Source: an uncultured Lachnospiraceae bacterium (GTDB lineage: Bacteria; Bacillota; Clostridia; Lachnospirales; Lachnospiraceae). From it: a stretch of DNA of 61,157 bases. Shown here piece by piece: positions 1-8,101 of this stretch. The stretch is from contig CAJKGK010000021.1 in the NCBI GenBank assembly GCA_905199445.1, positions 1 through 61,157 on the forward strand, written 5' to 3'. Below the pieces are notes generated by a model that was not told the origin of the DNA, searched no databases, and saw only the letters and a program-made list of their open reading frames with translations. A program made the translations under genes and the position numbers. Every line of letters starts with the position of its first letter. The stretch's first letter is position 1.

Positions 1-2
1 AG

Positions 3-482
3 GATCCTTTAAGTGTCGATGATACAATCAGCCTGAAAGCAAGCGGCGACAGCCAGAATACAGCAGTTATGATCCAGAAGCTGGTTGCTGTCATTGCCAG
101 CGGCGGTGCAGATTTGATGGTGCTGCCCGAAGATGGCGTAGCCTATTATGCAGATCAGGGCTATTATGCAGATCTTCAGACCGTGCTTCCTTCCGGCTTT
201 TTCAATTATCTCAAGGAAAATGACCTGATTTTTGAAGTTACAGAAACCGTTTCCACGGATGAAGAAACCGGAGAAAAAACCCAGCACACCTACTACGGCG
301 GCATTCGTCTTGAAGATAATGCATACATAAAAAATGCGGGCATTATTCAGGAAAAGATGTCTGCCGGTATCGTTGTATCCAGCAAGCATATGGAACAAAC
401 CCTGGACTTCCTGTTTATGATTTTTGATTATGAGCCAACTCAGTCCGACCTGGCTCAAATGGAAACCGGAAATGAAGACTGA
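3..482 (+). CDS. C-terminal part of an unrecognised protein (5' end outside window)
   Basis: The frame is open from the left edge, so only the last 159 codons are present and the start lies outside. I do not recognise the family. The visible part is acidic, with segments such as ASGGADLMVLPEDGVAYYAD that loosely recall ligand-binding lobes of extracellular binding proteins; that resemblance is weak. No membrane segment is visible in this part. It is the only plus-strand gene at this end and converges on the ZIP transporter gene, sharing a bidirectional terminator. Function is unknown. Confidence 0.75.
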   Translation, partial: DPLSVDDTISLKASGDSQNTAVMIQKLVAVIASGGADLMVLPEDGVAYYADQGYYADLQTVLPSGFFNYLKENDLIFEVTETVSTDEETGEKTQHTYYGGIRLEDNAYIKNAGIIQEKMSAGIVVSSKHMEQTLDFLFMIFDYEPTQSDLAQMETGNED

Positions 483-487
483 ACATT

Positions 488-537
488 AAAAAGTGCTGCT
501 TTGGAACCTGACACAAAGTTCCAAAGCAGCACTTTTT
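488..537. terminator. Bidirectional intrinsic terminator
   Basis: Perfect 20-bp inverted repeat (488-507 and 518-537) with a 10-nt loop and A/T runs on both sides. It serves the plus-strand partial gene and the convergent ZIP gene, whose stop codon lies inside the right arm. Confidence 0.9.
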
Positions 538-1312
538 ATCCCAGAGCAACATCTAAAACCATCATAATAGCAAAACCTACGGCAAAACCAATCGTTCCCA
601 CATTACTGTGTTCGCCTTCGCTGGCCTCAGGAATCAATTCCTCAACAACCACGTAAAGCATAGCCCCTGCGGCAAAAGACAGAAGATAAGGTAAAACCGG
701 CTCAATAAAGGAAGCCAGCAAAATCGTCACAAACGCCGCCACCGGCTCCACGATTCCTGACAGTGCGCCGTAAGAAAAGGCCCGCCACCGGCTGATTCCT
801 TCATTTTTAAGTGGCATTGAAATAATTGCCCCTTCCGGAAAATTCTGAATGGCAATACCAATGGAAAGTGCAAAAGCCCCCATCAGTGTCATCATACTAT
901 TTTCGTTTAATACCCCCGCAAATACAACGCCCACGGCCATGCCTTCCGGAATATTGTGCAATGTAACTGCCATGACAAGCATTGTCGTTTTTTTCATCTT
1001 ACTTTTAAGTCCTTCCGGTTGAGAATGATCCAGATGTAAATGCGGGACAAGCCTGTCCATCAGAAGCAAAAACAAAATTCCAAGCAAAAGCCCTGTCACT
1101 GCAGGTATAAAAGCAAGGTTTCCCATAGCCACTGACATATCCATCGCCGGAATCAGAAGCGACCATACCGAAGCCGCCACCATCACGCCGGAAGCAAAAC
1201 CCAGCAGACTCTTCTGGACCTTTGGTTTTAATTCGTTTCTCATAAAAAATACACAGCCTGCACCTAGTGCTGTTCCTATAAATGGGATCATTAATCCAAT
1301 GAATGTATTCAA
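536..1312 (-). CDS. ZIP family divalent metal transporter
   Basis: 258-residue integral membrane protein with about eight hydrophobic helices. The ZIP signature is clear: HNIPEGMAVGVVFAG around residue 118, and a second copy NFPEGAIISMPL around 157, the pair that forms the metal site in ZupT/GufA-type transporters. A short His-containing stretch (PHLHLDH, near 90) sits in the central loop, as expected. Known family role: uptake of Zn2+, Fe2+ or Mn2+ into the cytoplasm; which ion cannot be read from the sequence. The start is TTG, chosen because AAAGGAGG lies six bases upstream. The gene is transcribed alone and ends in a shared bidirectional terminator. Confidence 0.92.
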   Translation of the reverse strand: MNTFIGLMIPFIGTALGAGCVFFMRNELKPKVQKSLLGFASGVMVAASVWSLLIPAMDMSVAMGNLAFIPAVTGLLLGILFLLLMDRLVPHLHLDHSQPEGLKSKMKKTTMLVMAVTLHNIPEGMAVGVVFAGVLNENSMMTLMGAFALSIGIAIQNFPEGAIISMPLKNEGISRWRAFSYGALSGIVEPVAAFVTILLASFIEPVLPYLLSFAAGAMLYVVVEELIPEASEGEHSNVGTIGFAVGFAIMMVLDVALG

Positions 1313-1419
1313 ATAATTCCTCCTTTCTGTCAGCTGTATGAATCAATGATATCCTTCTTTTCTTTTTTCTTCATTCCAGCCATACTTACAATTTATTTTA
1401 TTCAGAAATCCTTTGCCTG

Positions 1420-2433
1420 TCATTCTGTTTTCTGGCATCTACGCCCGGCAAAATTCACCAGACAAATACCGATGCATACAAGCACCAGTGCTGCCATATT
1501 GCGCAGATGAAATGCCTGTGCCCCCTCACCCAACATCAGTGCTGACAGCAAAACCCCCATGACCGGTGTCATAAAAGCATAAATTGTAACTCTGGAAACC
1601 GGATTATATTTCAAAAGAACACTCCACAAGCCATAAGCCACAGCAGACAGCAATGCCAGATAAATCAAAATTCCCAGCGATGCCGGCGATATGTTCTGAA
1701 GATGTCCGCCCATAGCAGCGCCAATTGCAATCAAGGTAACACCGCCGAGAAGGGACTGATACCCAGATAGAATCACCGGCTGTTCTTTGTCGGAATATTT
1801 TCGGATCAGCACCGAAGCCATGGCACCGGAAATCACCGAAATCAGCATAAAGCCTTCGCCGTTAAAAGAAAAGCGCATTTCAATTCCCTGACCACCCATA
1901 TTGGCAACAACCACACCGGCCAAACCAACCATGCATCCGGCCATCTTTCTTACGGTAAGCTTTTCCTGTCTGAAAATAACAGCCGCAATCAAAATAGCAA
2001 ACAGGGTGTTGGCCCCTGTAATAATGGATCCTTTAACGCCGCTTGTATGCGCCAGGCCAACATAAAAGAAAAAATACTGAACACTGGTTGCCATAAGAGA
2101 AAGCCTAAAAATCCGCATCCATGATTTTTTCTCAGGCAGCATACATCGCATATCCGGTTTAGACTTATTTTCTCCTCTGGTCTTCTTTGTCCACAGCATA
2201 AGCCCGAAAAAAACAACCGTAAACAAACCGGCCAGAGTAAATCGTATGCCGGCAAATAAAATCTGTGATCCAATATCTCCGGCCGCAATTTCAAACATGC
2301 TGTATCCGATTTTAATACACGGAAAAGCACTGCCCCACAGTGCACAACAAATCACCGCAATCACGGCAACCACACCGGTTCTGCACAAAAACTGTGGCTG
2401 CCTGCACTTTCTGCTTTCGTTCAACGTCATCAT
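1420..2433 (-). CDS. DMT superfamily (EamA) transporter
   Basis: 337-residue protein with about ten transmembrane helices in two tandem EamA halves (roughly residues 20-170 and 185-320). The motif CCALWGSAFPCIKIGY opens the first half, and the family's TSGVKGSIITGANTLFAIL pattern is present. EamA proteins export amino acids or small metabolites; the substrate is not predictable. I moved the start to the internal ATG-ATG pair at 2433 because a GGGG Shine-Dalgarno lies before it, while the ATG at 2457 has none. A strong promoter at 2513-2541 and a perfect 11-bp inverted repeat in the leader suggest regulation. Confidence 0.9.
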   Translation of the reverse strand: MMTLNESRKCRQPQFLCRTGVVAVIAVICCALWGSAFPCIKIGYSMFEIAAGDIGSQILFAGIRFTLAGLFTVVFFGLMLWTKKTRGENKSKPDMRCMLPEKKSWMRIFRLSLMATSVQYFFFYVGLAHTSGVKGSIITGANTLFAILIAAVIFRQEKLTVRKMAGCMVGLAGVVVANMGGQGIEMRFSFNGEGFMLISVISGAMASVLIRKYSDKEQPVILSGYQSLLGGVTLIAIGAAMGGHLQNISPASLGILIYLALLSAVAYGLWSVLLKYNPVSRVTIYAFMTPVMGVLLSALMLGEGAQAFHLRNMAALVLVCIGICLVNFAGRRCQKTE

Positions 2434-2459
2434 ATATATTCCCCTGTCTTTATCCATTC

Positions 2460-2508
2460 ATACTGTCAGTCCCCAAAAGGCGCACCTTCCGGTACCCACT
2501 GACAGTAT
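2460..2508 (-). promoter_or_regulatory. Perfect 11-bp inverted repeat in the leader of the EamA gene
   Basis: Arms at 2460-2470 and 2498-2508 (ATACTGTCAGT / ACTGACAGTAT) are separated by 27 nt. The repeat lies immediately downstream of the predicted -10 box, so it covers the start of the transcript. It could be an operator or an RNA hairpin; there is no U-run, so it is not a terminator. Confidence 0.6.
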
Positions 2509-2512
2509 CCAA

Positions 2513-2541
2513 ATTATATATGATATTTTTCACTTTTACAA
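2513..2541 (-). promoter_or_regulatory. Sigma-A type promoter of the EamA gene
   Basis: On the minus strand: TTGTAA (2536-2541), a 17-bp spacer, TATAAT (2513-2518). The predicted start of transcription falls right at the inverted repeat at 2460-2508. Confidence 0.7.
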
Positions 2542-2671
2542 GAGATTTTGCCAAACCTCCCATAACACCTCAATGACGTCCGCTTCATCACAGCTTGACG
2601 CCCCAACGCTATCTTTGATATATTTATATATTGCAGAGATATTTTCAATCGATCACAAGGAGGACTTTATT

Positions 2672-3127
2672 ATGATTCATTTAAGACCATACCATCCCCA
2701 GGACTGCCAGACACTTGCACAGCTTTTCTACAATACCGTCCATACGGTTAATATAAAAGATTATTCACCGCAGCAGGTCAGCGCCTGGGCAGACGGACAT
2801 GTAGATCTCCAGAAATGGAATGACACTTTCCTGTCCCACCACACAATGATCGCAGAAGTCAACGGGGTCATCGCAGGCTTTGGAGATATGGATGAAACCG
2901 GATACCTGGACCGCCTGTATGTTCATAAGGATTATCAGCATCAGGGAATCGCCTCCACTTTATGCGATCATCTGGAGCAGTCGGTCAATGCTCCAACAAT
3001 TACAACCCATGCTTCCATCACTGCCCGGGGATTTTTCGAAAAAAGAGGTTATACAGTCATCAAAGCGCAGCAGGTTATCAGACATAACACGCCGCTGACA
3101 AACTATGTGATGGAATACAGACGCTAA
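2672..3127 (+). CDS. GNAT family N-acetyltransferase
   Basis: 151 residues, full length for a single GNAT domain. It shows the acetyl-CoA binding A motif LYVHKDYQHQGIASTLCDHL (about residues 86-105; Q/R-x-x-G-x-A form) and a C-terminal FFEKRGY typical of the family. It transfers an acetyl group from acetyl-CoA to an unknown amine. The reading frame extends far upstream, but ACAAGGAGG seven to nine bases before this ATG fixes the start, and the upstream part has no protein-like character. It is one of few plus-strand genes here. Its 3' end abuts a decayed kinase remnant read from the other strand. Confidence 0.9.
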   Translation: MIHLRPYHPQDCQTLAQLFYNTVHTVNIKDYSPQQVSAWADGHVDLQKWNDTFLSHHTMIAEVNGVIAGFGDMDETGYLDRLYVHKDYQHQGIASTLCDHLEQSVNAPTITTHASITARGFFEKRGYTVIKAQQVIRHNTPLTNYVMEYRR

Positions 3128-3487
3128 TAAATAATACGTTGTTGTATCAATCACATTTTGTTCATATATCCCTAATTGTTCAAACTGGGGCCACATCGTT
3201 TTTACAAGCTCTATATTGGTCTCTCGATCCAGTTTTGACCGGGTAAGCGCCCGGCGCAGCGTTTCTTCTCTGTCCGATCTTAAAATAATATAGTGGATTT
3301 CATACCCTTCCCTGGCACAGTTGATCCATGGTTTTAAAAACCATGGACCGATGATTCCGTCTATAATCACATCATAGCCCCCTCGGACATACCGCTTCCC
3401 GGCGATCCGGTAATAATAATCATTCTTCCCTGCTTTATAGATGCCATCCCATTCCTCCACAATCATGCCCTTTTGGGCACTTCTCAT
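3128..3487 (-). pseudogene. Truncated P-loop kinase (AAA_33-like), P-loop missing
   Basis: The frame encodes a stretch typical of the middle and C-terminal half of small AAA_33/kinase-like ATPases: DVIIDGIIGPWFLKPWI, then EGYEIHYIILRSDREETLRR and VIDTT. The N-terminal nucleotide-binding loop expected about 30-40 residues before the first Met is absent, and a stop codon lies just upstream. Family similarity ends near VIDTT at the border with the GNAT gene, and the frame then runs antisense through that gene. It therefore looks truncated at both ends. I regard it as a remnant, not a working gene. Confidence 0.7.
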
Positions 3488-3544
3488 TAGCCCTACTGCT
3501 TAAAATACAATAAAATACCGCTTTGTCCGCAGTTTTTGCGGTCT

Positions 3545-3664
3545 CTACATTCCCGTCTGCTTCCGGTATGAATCAAACGCCGCCAGATCAGCCTTGCCCT
3601 TCCCATCCACGAAATTGGCATTCTTCCCCTCTCCTGGACTTCGTGTCCGACAAAAAGACTGAAG
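3545..3664 (-). pseudogene. 39-codon open fragment, possible gene-end remnant
   Basis: Just downstream of the MazG-like gene an open frame without a convincing start or Shine-Dalgarno reads ...KNANFVDGKGKADLAAFDS... and ends at TAG (3545-3547). It is more GC-rich than the MazG gene. I do not recognise it; it may be the end of a lost gene or part of a dispersed element. The rest of 3488-3679 holds a short GC hairpin near 3513-3541 and nothing else I can name. Confidence 0.25.
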
Positions 3665-3679
3665 TCATTCTTTCGGAAG

Positions 3680-4015
3680 TTATATATCTCCCTTTAATCT
3701 GACCAAAGACTTTTGAGTTTCAAAACCATCTGGATATCTCTTCTTTAATTTATCAATGTTTGCCTGAAAAATATCTTCAAGAGAAATATCTAACGCCGTA
3801 GCCGCTTCCGCTAAATACCATGCAATATCTCCAAGTTCTTTTGCTAAATGTTCTTTGTCTAATTCATGACCTTGTGCCATCCATTTTTTTACAATGTCAA
3901 TGGCCTCCCCTGATTCTCCACATAATCCCATGACACTGTTGATTAAAATATCCTTTTTATCAAGTTCAGGATTAAGTGTTGTCATTGCTAATTTTTGATA
4001 TTCATTCACGTTCAT
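3680..4015 (-). CDS. MazG-like nucleotide pyrophosphohydrolase
   Basis: 111 residues, the normal size of a single-domain MazG-like protein. The helical metal-binding pattern is visible: GLCGESGEAIDIVKKW (E-x-x-E, residues about 31-46) and KELGDIAWYLAEAA (E-x-x-D, about 60-73). Known family role: hydrolysis of (d)NTPs to monophosphate and pyrophosphate, in house-cleaning of the nucleotide pool; some members are phage-borne. The start follows AAGGTG by five bases. It sits in a decayed, AT-rich region between two kinase remnants, which hints at acquired DNA. The actual substrate is unknown. Confidence 0.85.
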   Translation of the reverse strand: MNVNEYQKLAMTTLNPELDKKDILINSVMGLCGESGEAIDIVKKWMAQGHELDKEHLAKELGDIAWYLAEAATALDISLEDIFQANIDKLKKRYPDGFETQKSLVRLKGDI

Positions 4016-4079
4016 TTTTTCACCTTATTCTCACTTAACAATTTATTTCATTTGCCAATCTGTGCATTATCTAATGGTA

Positions 4080-4308
4080 TCATACCAAAATATCTCTGAT
4101 AATCATTTCAACGGTATTAGTTAAACTTAGTTCTGATAACAAAGGCAATGCCTTTCTATCTGCCCCATCTTTTACCCGTAATATATCCCCTGCGGACAAC
4201 ATCTTGAGAAACAACCATGATATTATGCCCTAATTTGTGTTGAAGCACTTTGGCAACTGCTGTCTTACCGCTCCCTGAATTTCCCCGTATAATAACCAAT
4301 TTTGGCAA
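4080..4308 (-). pseudogene. Broken P-loop kinase: frameshift plus internal deletion
   Basis: From a TTG preceded by AAGGGG the frame reads LPKLVIIRGNSGSGKTAVAK (Walker A) and then SQDVVRR. A run of four G (4187-4190) throws it out of frame; in the next frame the expected continuation ILRVKDGADRKALPLL appears. It then jumps directly to SLTNTVEMIIRDIL, which matches the C-terminal end of these roughly 170-residue kinases, so the middle is deleted. Stop at 4080-4082. The start-side extension to 4356 would overlap the TetR gene's end and is probably not used. This is a decayed relative of uridine/adenylylsulfate-type small kinases. Confidence 0.75.
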
Positions 4309-4352
4309 ACCATTCCCCTTCCACAACATCAAACTAATGGGAAATTCTGCTT

Positions 4353-4955
4353 TCATGATTTTCCCCCATCTGCCTTTGGTTGCAGTATACAGTGCTGAAT
4401 TACAGTCATAATATACTCTGTGGTATCTTTACAGTCATTTCTTAACCATTCTGTAATGATTGCCATAATTCCCTGAATATAAAATAACATAATATATCTT
4501 CTTTCTTCAGCAGGTACCTTATAACGCTCCAGTATCGGTGTAAATACATGCTGAAATAATTTATTATAATGATCATCAAGACGTAATGTATGTGCTTTTG
4601 TAATTGCTGTAAAAAATACCCGTTTATTCTTTTGGATATATTCTAAGTATGGTGTCAGATAATCGGGTTTAATCAGATATAATTTATCCAAAGGACACGC
4701 TTGAATCTGACTCATAAAGGTTTCTGAATCATGTTTCATATGCGCAAGAAACTGTACATTCATATATTCCACACTTTCAGACAGCAAATCTTCTAATGTC
4801 TCATAGTGGAGATAAAATGTGGAACGATTTACTTTTGCTTTCTCGCAGATTTCTTTTACAGTAATATAAGAAAAATCCTTTTTTTCAAGAAGCTCCAAAA
4901 ACGCTTCGTCCATTTTTACAGCAGTATTAAAATACTTACTTTCATTTTTATTCAT
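4353..4955 (-). CDS. TetR/AcrR family transcriptional regulator
   Basis: 200 residues. The N-terminal helix-turn-helix is clear (about 24-60): FSYITVKEICEKAKVNRSTFYLHYETLEDLL. The C-terminal part is all-helical, with a hydrophobic stretch near 155-175 of the type that forms the ligand or dimer region (TetR_C_7-like). TetR proteins repress nearby genes and release DNA on binding a small molecule. The usual divergent target is absent. The only co-oriented downstream gene is the broken kinase at 4080-4308, so its original partner may be lost. Confidence 0.88.
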   Translation of the reverse strand: MNKNESKYFNTAVKMDEAFLELLEKKDFSYITVKEICEKAKVNRSTFYLHYETLEDLLSESVEYMNVQFLAHMKHDSETFMSQIQACPLDKLYLIKPDYLTPYLEYIQKNKRVFFTAITKAHTLRLDDHYNKLFQHVFTPILERYKVPAEERRYIMLFYIQGIMAIITEWLRNDCKDTTEYIMTVIQHCILQPKADGGKS

Positions 4956-5075
4956 TCTGTTTTGTTCCTTCTCAATATTCTGCGCCTATGTAACAGCATA
5001 TCAGCAAAATAGTAAATATGATCTATTTAGATGGACACCATATTCAGTTAATCATCAGCTTTGTTCATTCCATAT

Positions 5076-5429
5076 TTAATTCTCACTAATTTCTTTTGCT
5101 AACTGTATAACTTCAAACGCATACTTTTGTTTTCCACGAGCTCGTATTCTCATATAGATTGGGTAGTTGATCCCCATTCCAATTAATCCTATTATACTAA
5201 TAATGATGCCTGCAACAAATGTCACTGTTGTTCCACTTCCAATCACCTTCATTGAAAGGCACATGCCAACCCCCATAATTAAGGCTGCAATAATACCAAA
5301 GGTATAAGTAAAAATCATCGCAGGTAACTTTGCTCTTGCATCTAATTTTCGAAGTGCCACTACCTTGGATGTATCCTTTGGCGCATATTCATTTGCAAGC
5401 TGTTCTGCATAAATTTTGTCTGTGTTCAT
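5076..5429 (-). CDS. Small two-helix membrane protein of unknown function
   Basis: 117 residues with two strong transmembrane helices (about 38-59 and 66-90), and charged cytoplasmic N- and C-termini (EYAPKDTSKVVALRKLDARAK at the start side). A strong AGGAGG lies upstream of ATG, so the gene is probably real. A promoter-like pair (TTGATT, 17 bp, TAAAAT) lies about 70-100 bp upstream. I recognise this as a conserved clostridial protein type but know no demonstrated function. Confidence 0.75.
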   Translation of the reverse strand: MNTDKIYAEQLANEYAPKDTSKVVALRKLDARAKLPAMIFTYTFGIIAALIMGVGMCLSMKVIGSGTTVTFVAGIIISIIGLIGMGINYPIYMRIRARGKQKYAFEVIQLAKEISEN

Positions 5430-5569
5430 AATTAAAAACCTCCTGTTTTTGATAAATTTATTATAAAAAAGGCTAATATGAAACTGAACAACACAAACAG
5501 CATTTTATGTTGATTTTAACAAGTAATCTTGCGTCAATCAACAAATTTTTGCAAATACAATTGATCTTC

Positions 5570-5615
5570 TTAAAAAGCCCTTAGCCATGAGTTCCATACC
5601 CACAGCTAAGGGCTT
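5570..5615 (-). terminator. Intrinsic terminator of guaA
   Basis: Perfect 11-bp arms (5575-5585 and 5605-5615, AAGCCCTTAGC and its complement) followed on the minus strand by TTTTT. Confidence 0.85.
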
Positions 5616-5648
5616 CATTTATAATATGGGTTTATTAAGCATTTTTGC

Positions 5649-6956
5649 TTATTCCCACTCAATTGTCGCATTAGGCTTTGGACTTAAATCATAGCAGACT
5701 CTGTTGACATTTTTAACTTCCTTCATGATCCTGTCTGTAATCTTAATCAGAACCGTCCAGTCCACCTGTTCAATCGTTGCAGTCATAGCATCCACGGTGT
5801 TCACTGCACGGATAATTACCGGATATTCAAAAGATCTGGCATTATTACGCACACCAACAGATTTAAAGTCAGGCACAACGGTAAAGTACTGCCATACCTT
5901 TTTGTCCAGGCCTGCAAGCTTAAACTCTTCGCGAAGAATGGCGTCTGCCTCCCGAACAGCCTCCAGACGTTCTCTTGTAATCGCGCCCAGGCAGCGTACA
6001 CCCAGACCCGGTCCTGGAAACGGCTGACGATAAACCATATCATCCGGAAGCCCCAGCGCCTTGCCGCAGGCACGAACTTCATCCTTAAACAGCATCTTCA
6101 GCGGTTCAACCAGCTCAAACTTCAGATCTTCAGGAAGGCCGCCTACATTATGATGAGACTTCACCATCTTCGCTGTCTTTGTGCCGCTTTCCACAATATC
6201 CGGATAAATCGTTCCCTGACCCAGGAAATCGATGCCTTCCAGTTTTCTTGCTTCTTCTTCAAACACGCGGATAAATTCTGCACCGATAATCTTACGCTTC
6301 TGCTCCGGATCAGCCACACCTTCCAGTTTTCCCAGGAAACGATCTGTGGCATCCACATAGATCAGATTGGCATCCATCTGATTTCTGAAAACTTCAACAA
6401 CACTTTCCGACTCGCCTTTACGCATTAAACCATGATTTACATGAACGCACACAAGCTGGCGTCCAATAGCCTTAATTAACAAAGCAGCCACAACAGAGCT
6501 GTCCACACCGCCGGAAAGCGCCAGCAGCACCTTACGGTCTCTGACCTGCTCGCGAATCAGTTCCACCTGGTCCGCAATGAAATTCTCCATATTCCAATTT
6601 GCCTGAGCCTTGCACAATCCCAGAACAAATTCACACAGAATATTTTCACTTTCATTTTCATCTTCCGGCCACTGATGCATGATAATATCACCCTTTGCCG
6701 GCTCATGGCCTACAGAAAGAACCGGCCATCCTGCTTCATAAATTTCATGGCAAATATCGATTTTCTGACCGTCTACAACATTATTTTCACCGCCATTAAT
6801 AATAATACCCTTTACATTTGGCAGTTTTCTCAGTTCTTCCACCGTTATATCATGGGGATGAATTTCACTGTAGACGCCAATCTTACGCACCATTCTGGCC
6901 ACGCCTGTATTATCCGTGCTTCCCAGATCCAAAATAACAATCATGTCCTGTTGCAT
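5649..6956 (-). CDS. guaA: GMP synthase with a degenerate glutaminase domain
   Basis: 435 residues against about 510-520 for normal GuaA. The ATP-pyrophosphatase half is intact: P-loop LALSGGVDSS (about 146-155), FLGQGTIYPDIVESG, RQPFPGPGLGVRCLG and the C-terminal YDLSPKPNATIEWE dimerisation end. It forms GMP from XMP, ATP and an amide or ammonia nitrogen. The N-terminal class-I glutaminase domain is cut down: GGENNVV is present, but the catalytic GICYGMQ is replaced by SVGHEPAKG (81-89), about 80 residues including the catalytic His-Glu are missing, and the linker follows. Hence it probably needs free ammonia or a partner glutaminase. The gene is monocistronic with its own promoter and terminator. 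Confidence 0.93.
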   Translation of the reverse strand: MQQDMIVILDLGSTDNTGVARMVRKIGVYSEIHPHDITVEELRKLPNVKGIIINGGENNVVDGQKIDICHEIYEAGWPVLSVGHEPAKGDIIMHQWPEDENESENILCEFVLGLCKAQANWNMENFIADQVELIREQVRDRKVLLALSGGVDSSVVAALLIKAIGRQLVCVHVNHGLMRKGESESVVEVFRNQMDANLIYVDATDRFLGKLEGVADPEQKRKIIGAEFIRVFEEEARKLEGIDFLGQGTIYPDIVESGTKTAKMVKSHHNVGGLPEDLKFELVEPLKMLFKDEVRACGKALGLPDDMVYRQPFPGPGLGVRCLGAITRERLEAVREADAILREEFKLAGLDKKVWQYFTVVPDFKSVGVRNNARSFEYPVIIRAVNTVDAMTATIEQVDWTVLIKITDRIMKEVKNVNRVCYDLSPKPNATIEWE

Positions 6957-7074
6957 TTTTCATGCCTCCTTTATGATATTTAATAAACTTTATTATTCAT
7001 AAACTATACTGAATACAACGAATACCAAACAGCCACCGTATTGACACAGCGATCCTGTATTCATCGTACTAGTT

Positions 7075-7103
7075 ATTATATCATAACTCCCTGAATCTGT
7101 CAT
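7075..7103 (-). promoter_or_regulatory. guaA promoter
   Basis: Minus strand ATGACA (7098-7103), 17-bp spacer, TATAAT (7075-7080). The leader is about 110 nt and shows no recognisable purine riboswitch. Confidence 0.75.
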
Positions 7104-7150
7104 AAAAAAAATAAGGTTTGGATCCGCTAAAATAACGTAAATCCAAACCT
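7104..7150 (-). terminator. Terminator of the talC-transketolase operon
   Basis: Arms 7114-7123 and 7141-7150 (AGGTTTGGAT and complement), followed on the minus strand by a run of at least seven T. Confidence 0.85.
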
Positions 7151-7159
7151 CATTTTAAA

Positions 7160-8101
7160 TTAAGCCATCCAGCTCTTTACTTTTTCGTAAATGCTCTTAG
7201 CATCCAGTCCATATTTTTTAATCAGCTCTACAGCCGGTCCGGATTCTCCGAAAGTATCCATCACACCGATTTTCAGAACCTTTGTCGGTGCATTTTCTGA
7301 AAGGACATCACACACAGCACTTCCAAGTCCGCCAATAACAGAATGTTCTTCCACTGTAACAACCTTTCCGGTTTCTTTAGCTGCCGAAATAACCAGTGCT
7401 TCGTCCAGCGGTTTGATTGTATGAATATTAATGACTTTGGCATCAATGCCGTCAGCCTGAAGCAACTTTGCAGCCTCTAAGGATTCATTAACACAAAGAC
7501 CTGTTGCAATAATGGTGACATCTTTACCTTCTTTTAAAACAACACCTTTGCCCAGTTCAAATTTATACTCCGGACGATCATTAATTACAGGCACTGCCAA
7601 ACGGCCGAAACGAAGGTAAACCGGTCCCTGATGTTCATAAGCAGCCTTTACTGCAGCTCTAGCTTCCACATCATCGGATGGATTGATGACAACCATTCCC
7701 GGAATAGAACGCATCAGGGCAATATCTTCATTACACTGATGTGTTGCACCGTCTTCACCGACGGAAATACCCGCATGGGTTGCACCAATCTTAACATTCA
7801 GCTTCGGATAGGCGATACTGTTTCTGATCTGTTCAAACGCACGTCCCGCAGCAAACATGGCAAAAGAACTGGCAAAAGGAACTTTGCCTGTAGCTGCCAG
7901 TCCGGCTGCAATCCCCATCATATTACTTTCTGCAATCCCACAGTCAATATGACGCTCCGGGAATTCCTTCTTAAAGGTTCCTGTCTTTGTCGCTGCAGCA
8001 AGATCCGCATCCAGTACAACAAGGTTATCATGCGCTTTACCCAGTTCTACAAGGGCGTTGCCGTAACTGTCTCTCGTGGCGATTTTCTTTACTTCTGACA
8101 T
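7160..8101 (-). CDS. Transketolase, C-terminal subunit
   Basis: 313 residues covering the pyrimidine-binding and C-terminal domains of transketolase. Visible signs: EFPERHIDCGIAESNMMGIA (the conserved Glu that activates thiamine diphosphate), the GATHAGISVGEDGATHQC loop with catalytic-site histidines, and a C-terminal swapped domain. Split transketolases are common in Firmicutes and archaea and work as a complex of two chains. It moves two-carbon units between ketose and aldose phosphates, linking pentoses to glycolysis. The start overlaps the end of the N-terminal subunit gene by 13 bp, implying translational coupling. Last gene of the talC operon, followed by a strong terminator. Confidence 0.95.
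   Translation of the reverse strand: MSEVKKIATRDSYGNALVELGKAHDNLVVLDADLAAATKTGTFKKEFPERHIDCGIAESNMMGIAAGLAATGKVPFASSFAMFAAGRAFEQIRNSIAYPKLNVKIGATHAGISVGEDGATHQCNEDIALMRSIPGMVVINPSDDVEARAAVKAAYEHQGPVYLRFGRLAVPVINDRPEYKFELGKGVVLKEGKDVTIIATGLCVNESLEAAKLLQADGIDAKVINIHTIKPLDEALVISAAKETGKVVTVEEHSVIGGLGSAVCDVLSENAPTKVLKIGVMDTFGESGPAVELIKKYGLDAKSIYEKVKSWMA

Noticed and set aside
2246..2671. Upstream extension of the GNAT reading frame
   Set aside because: AAGGAGG stands right before the internal ATG at 2672; the extension overlaps the EamA gene and its promoter and has no protein-like features.
6957..7103. Purine or PRPP/ppGpp riboswitch before guaA
   Set aside because: No conserved guanine-riboswitch loops or other known leader motif could be found in the roughly 110-nt leader.
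7631..8098. 155-codon plus-strand open frame opposite the transketolase C-terminal gene
   Set aside because: It is antisense to a clearly conserved gene, Cys/His/Ser-rich in the manner of a reverse-frame shadow, and has no Shine-Dalgarno.
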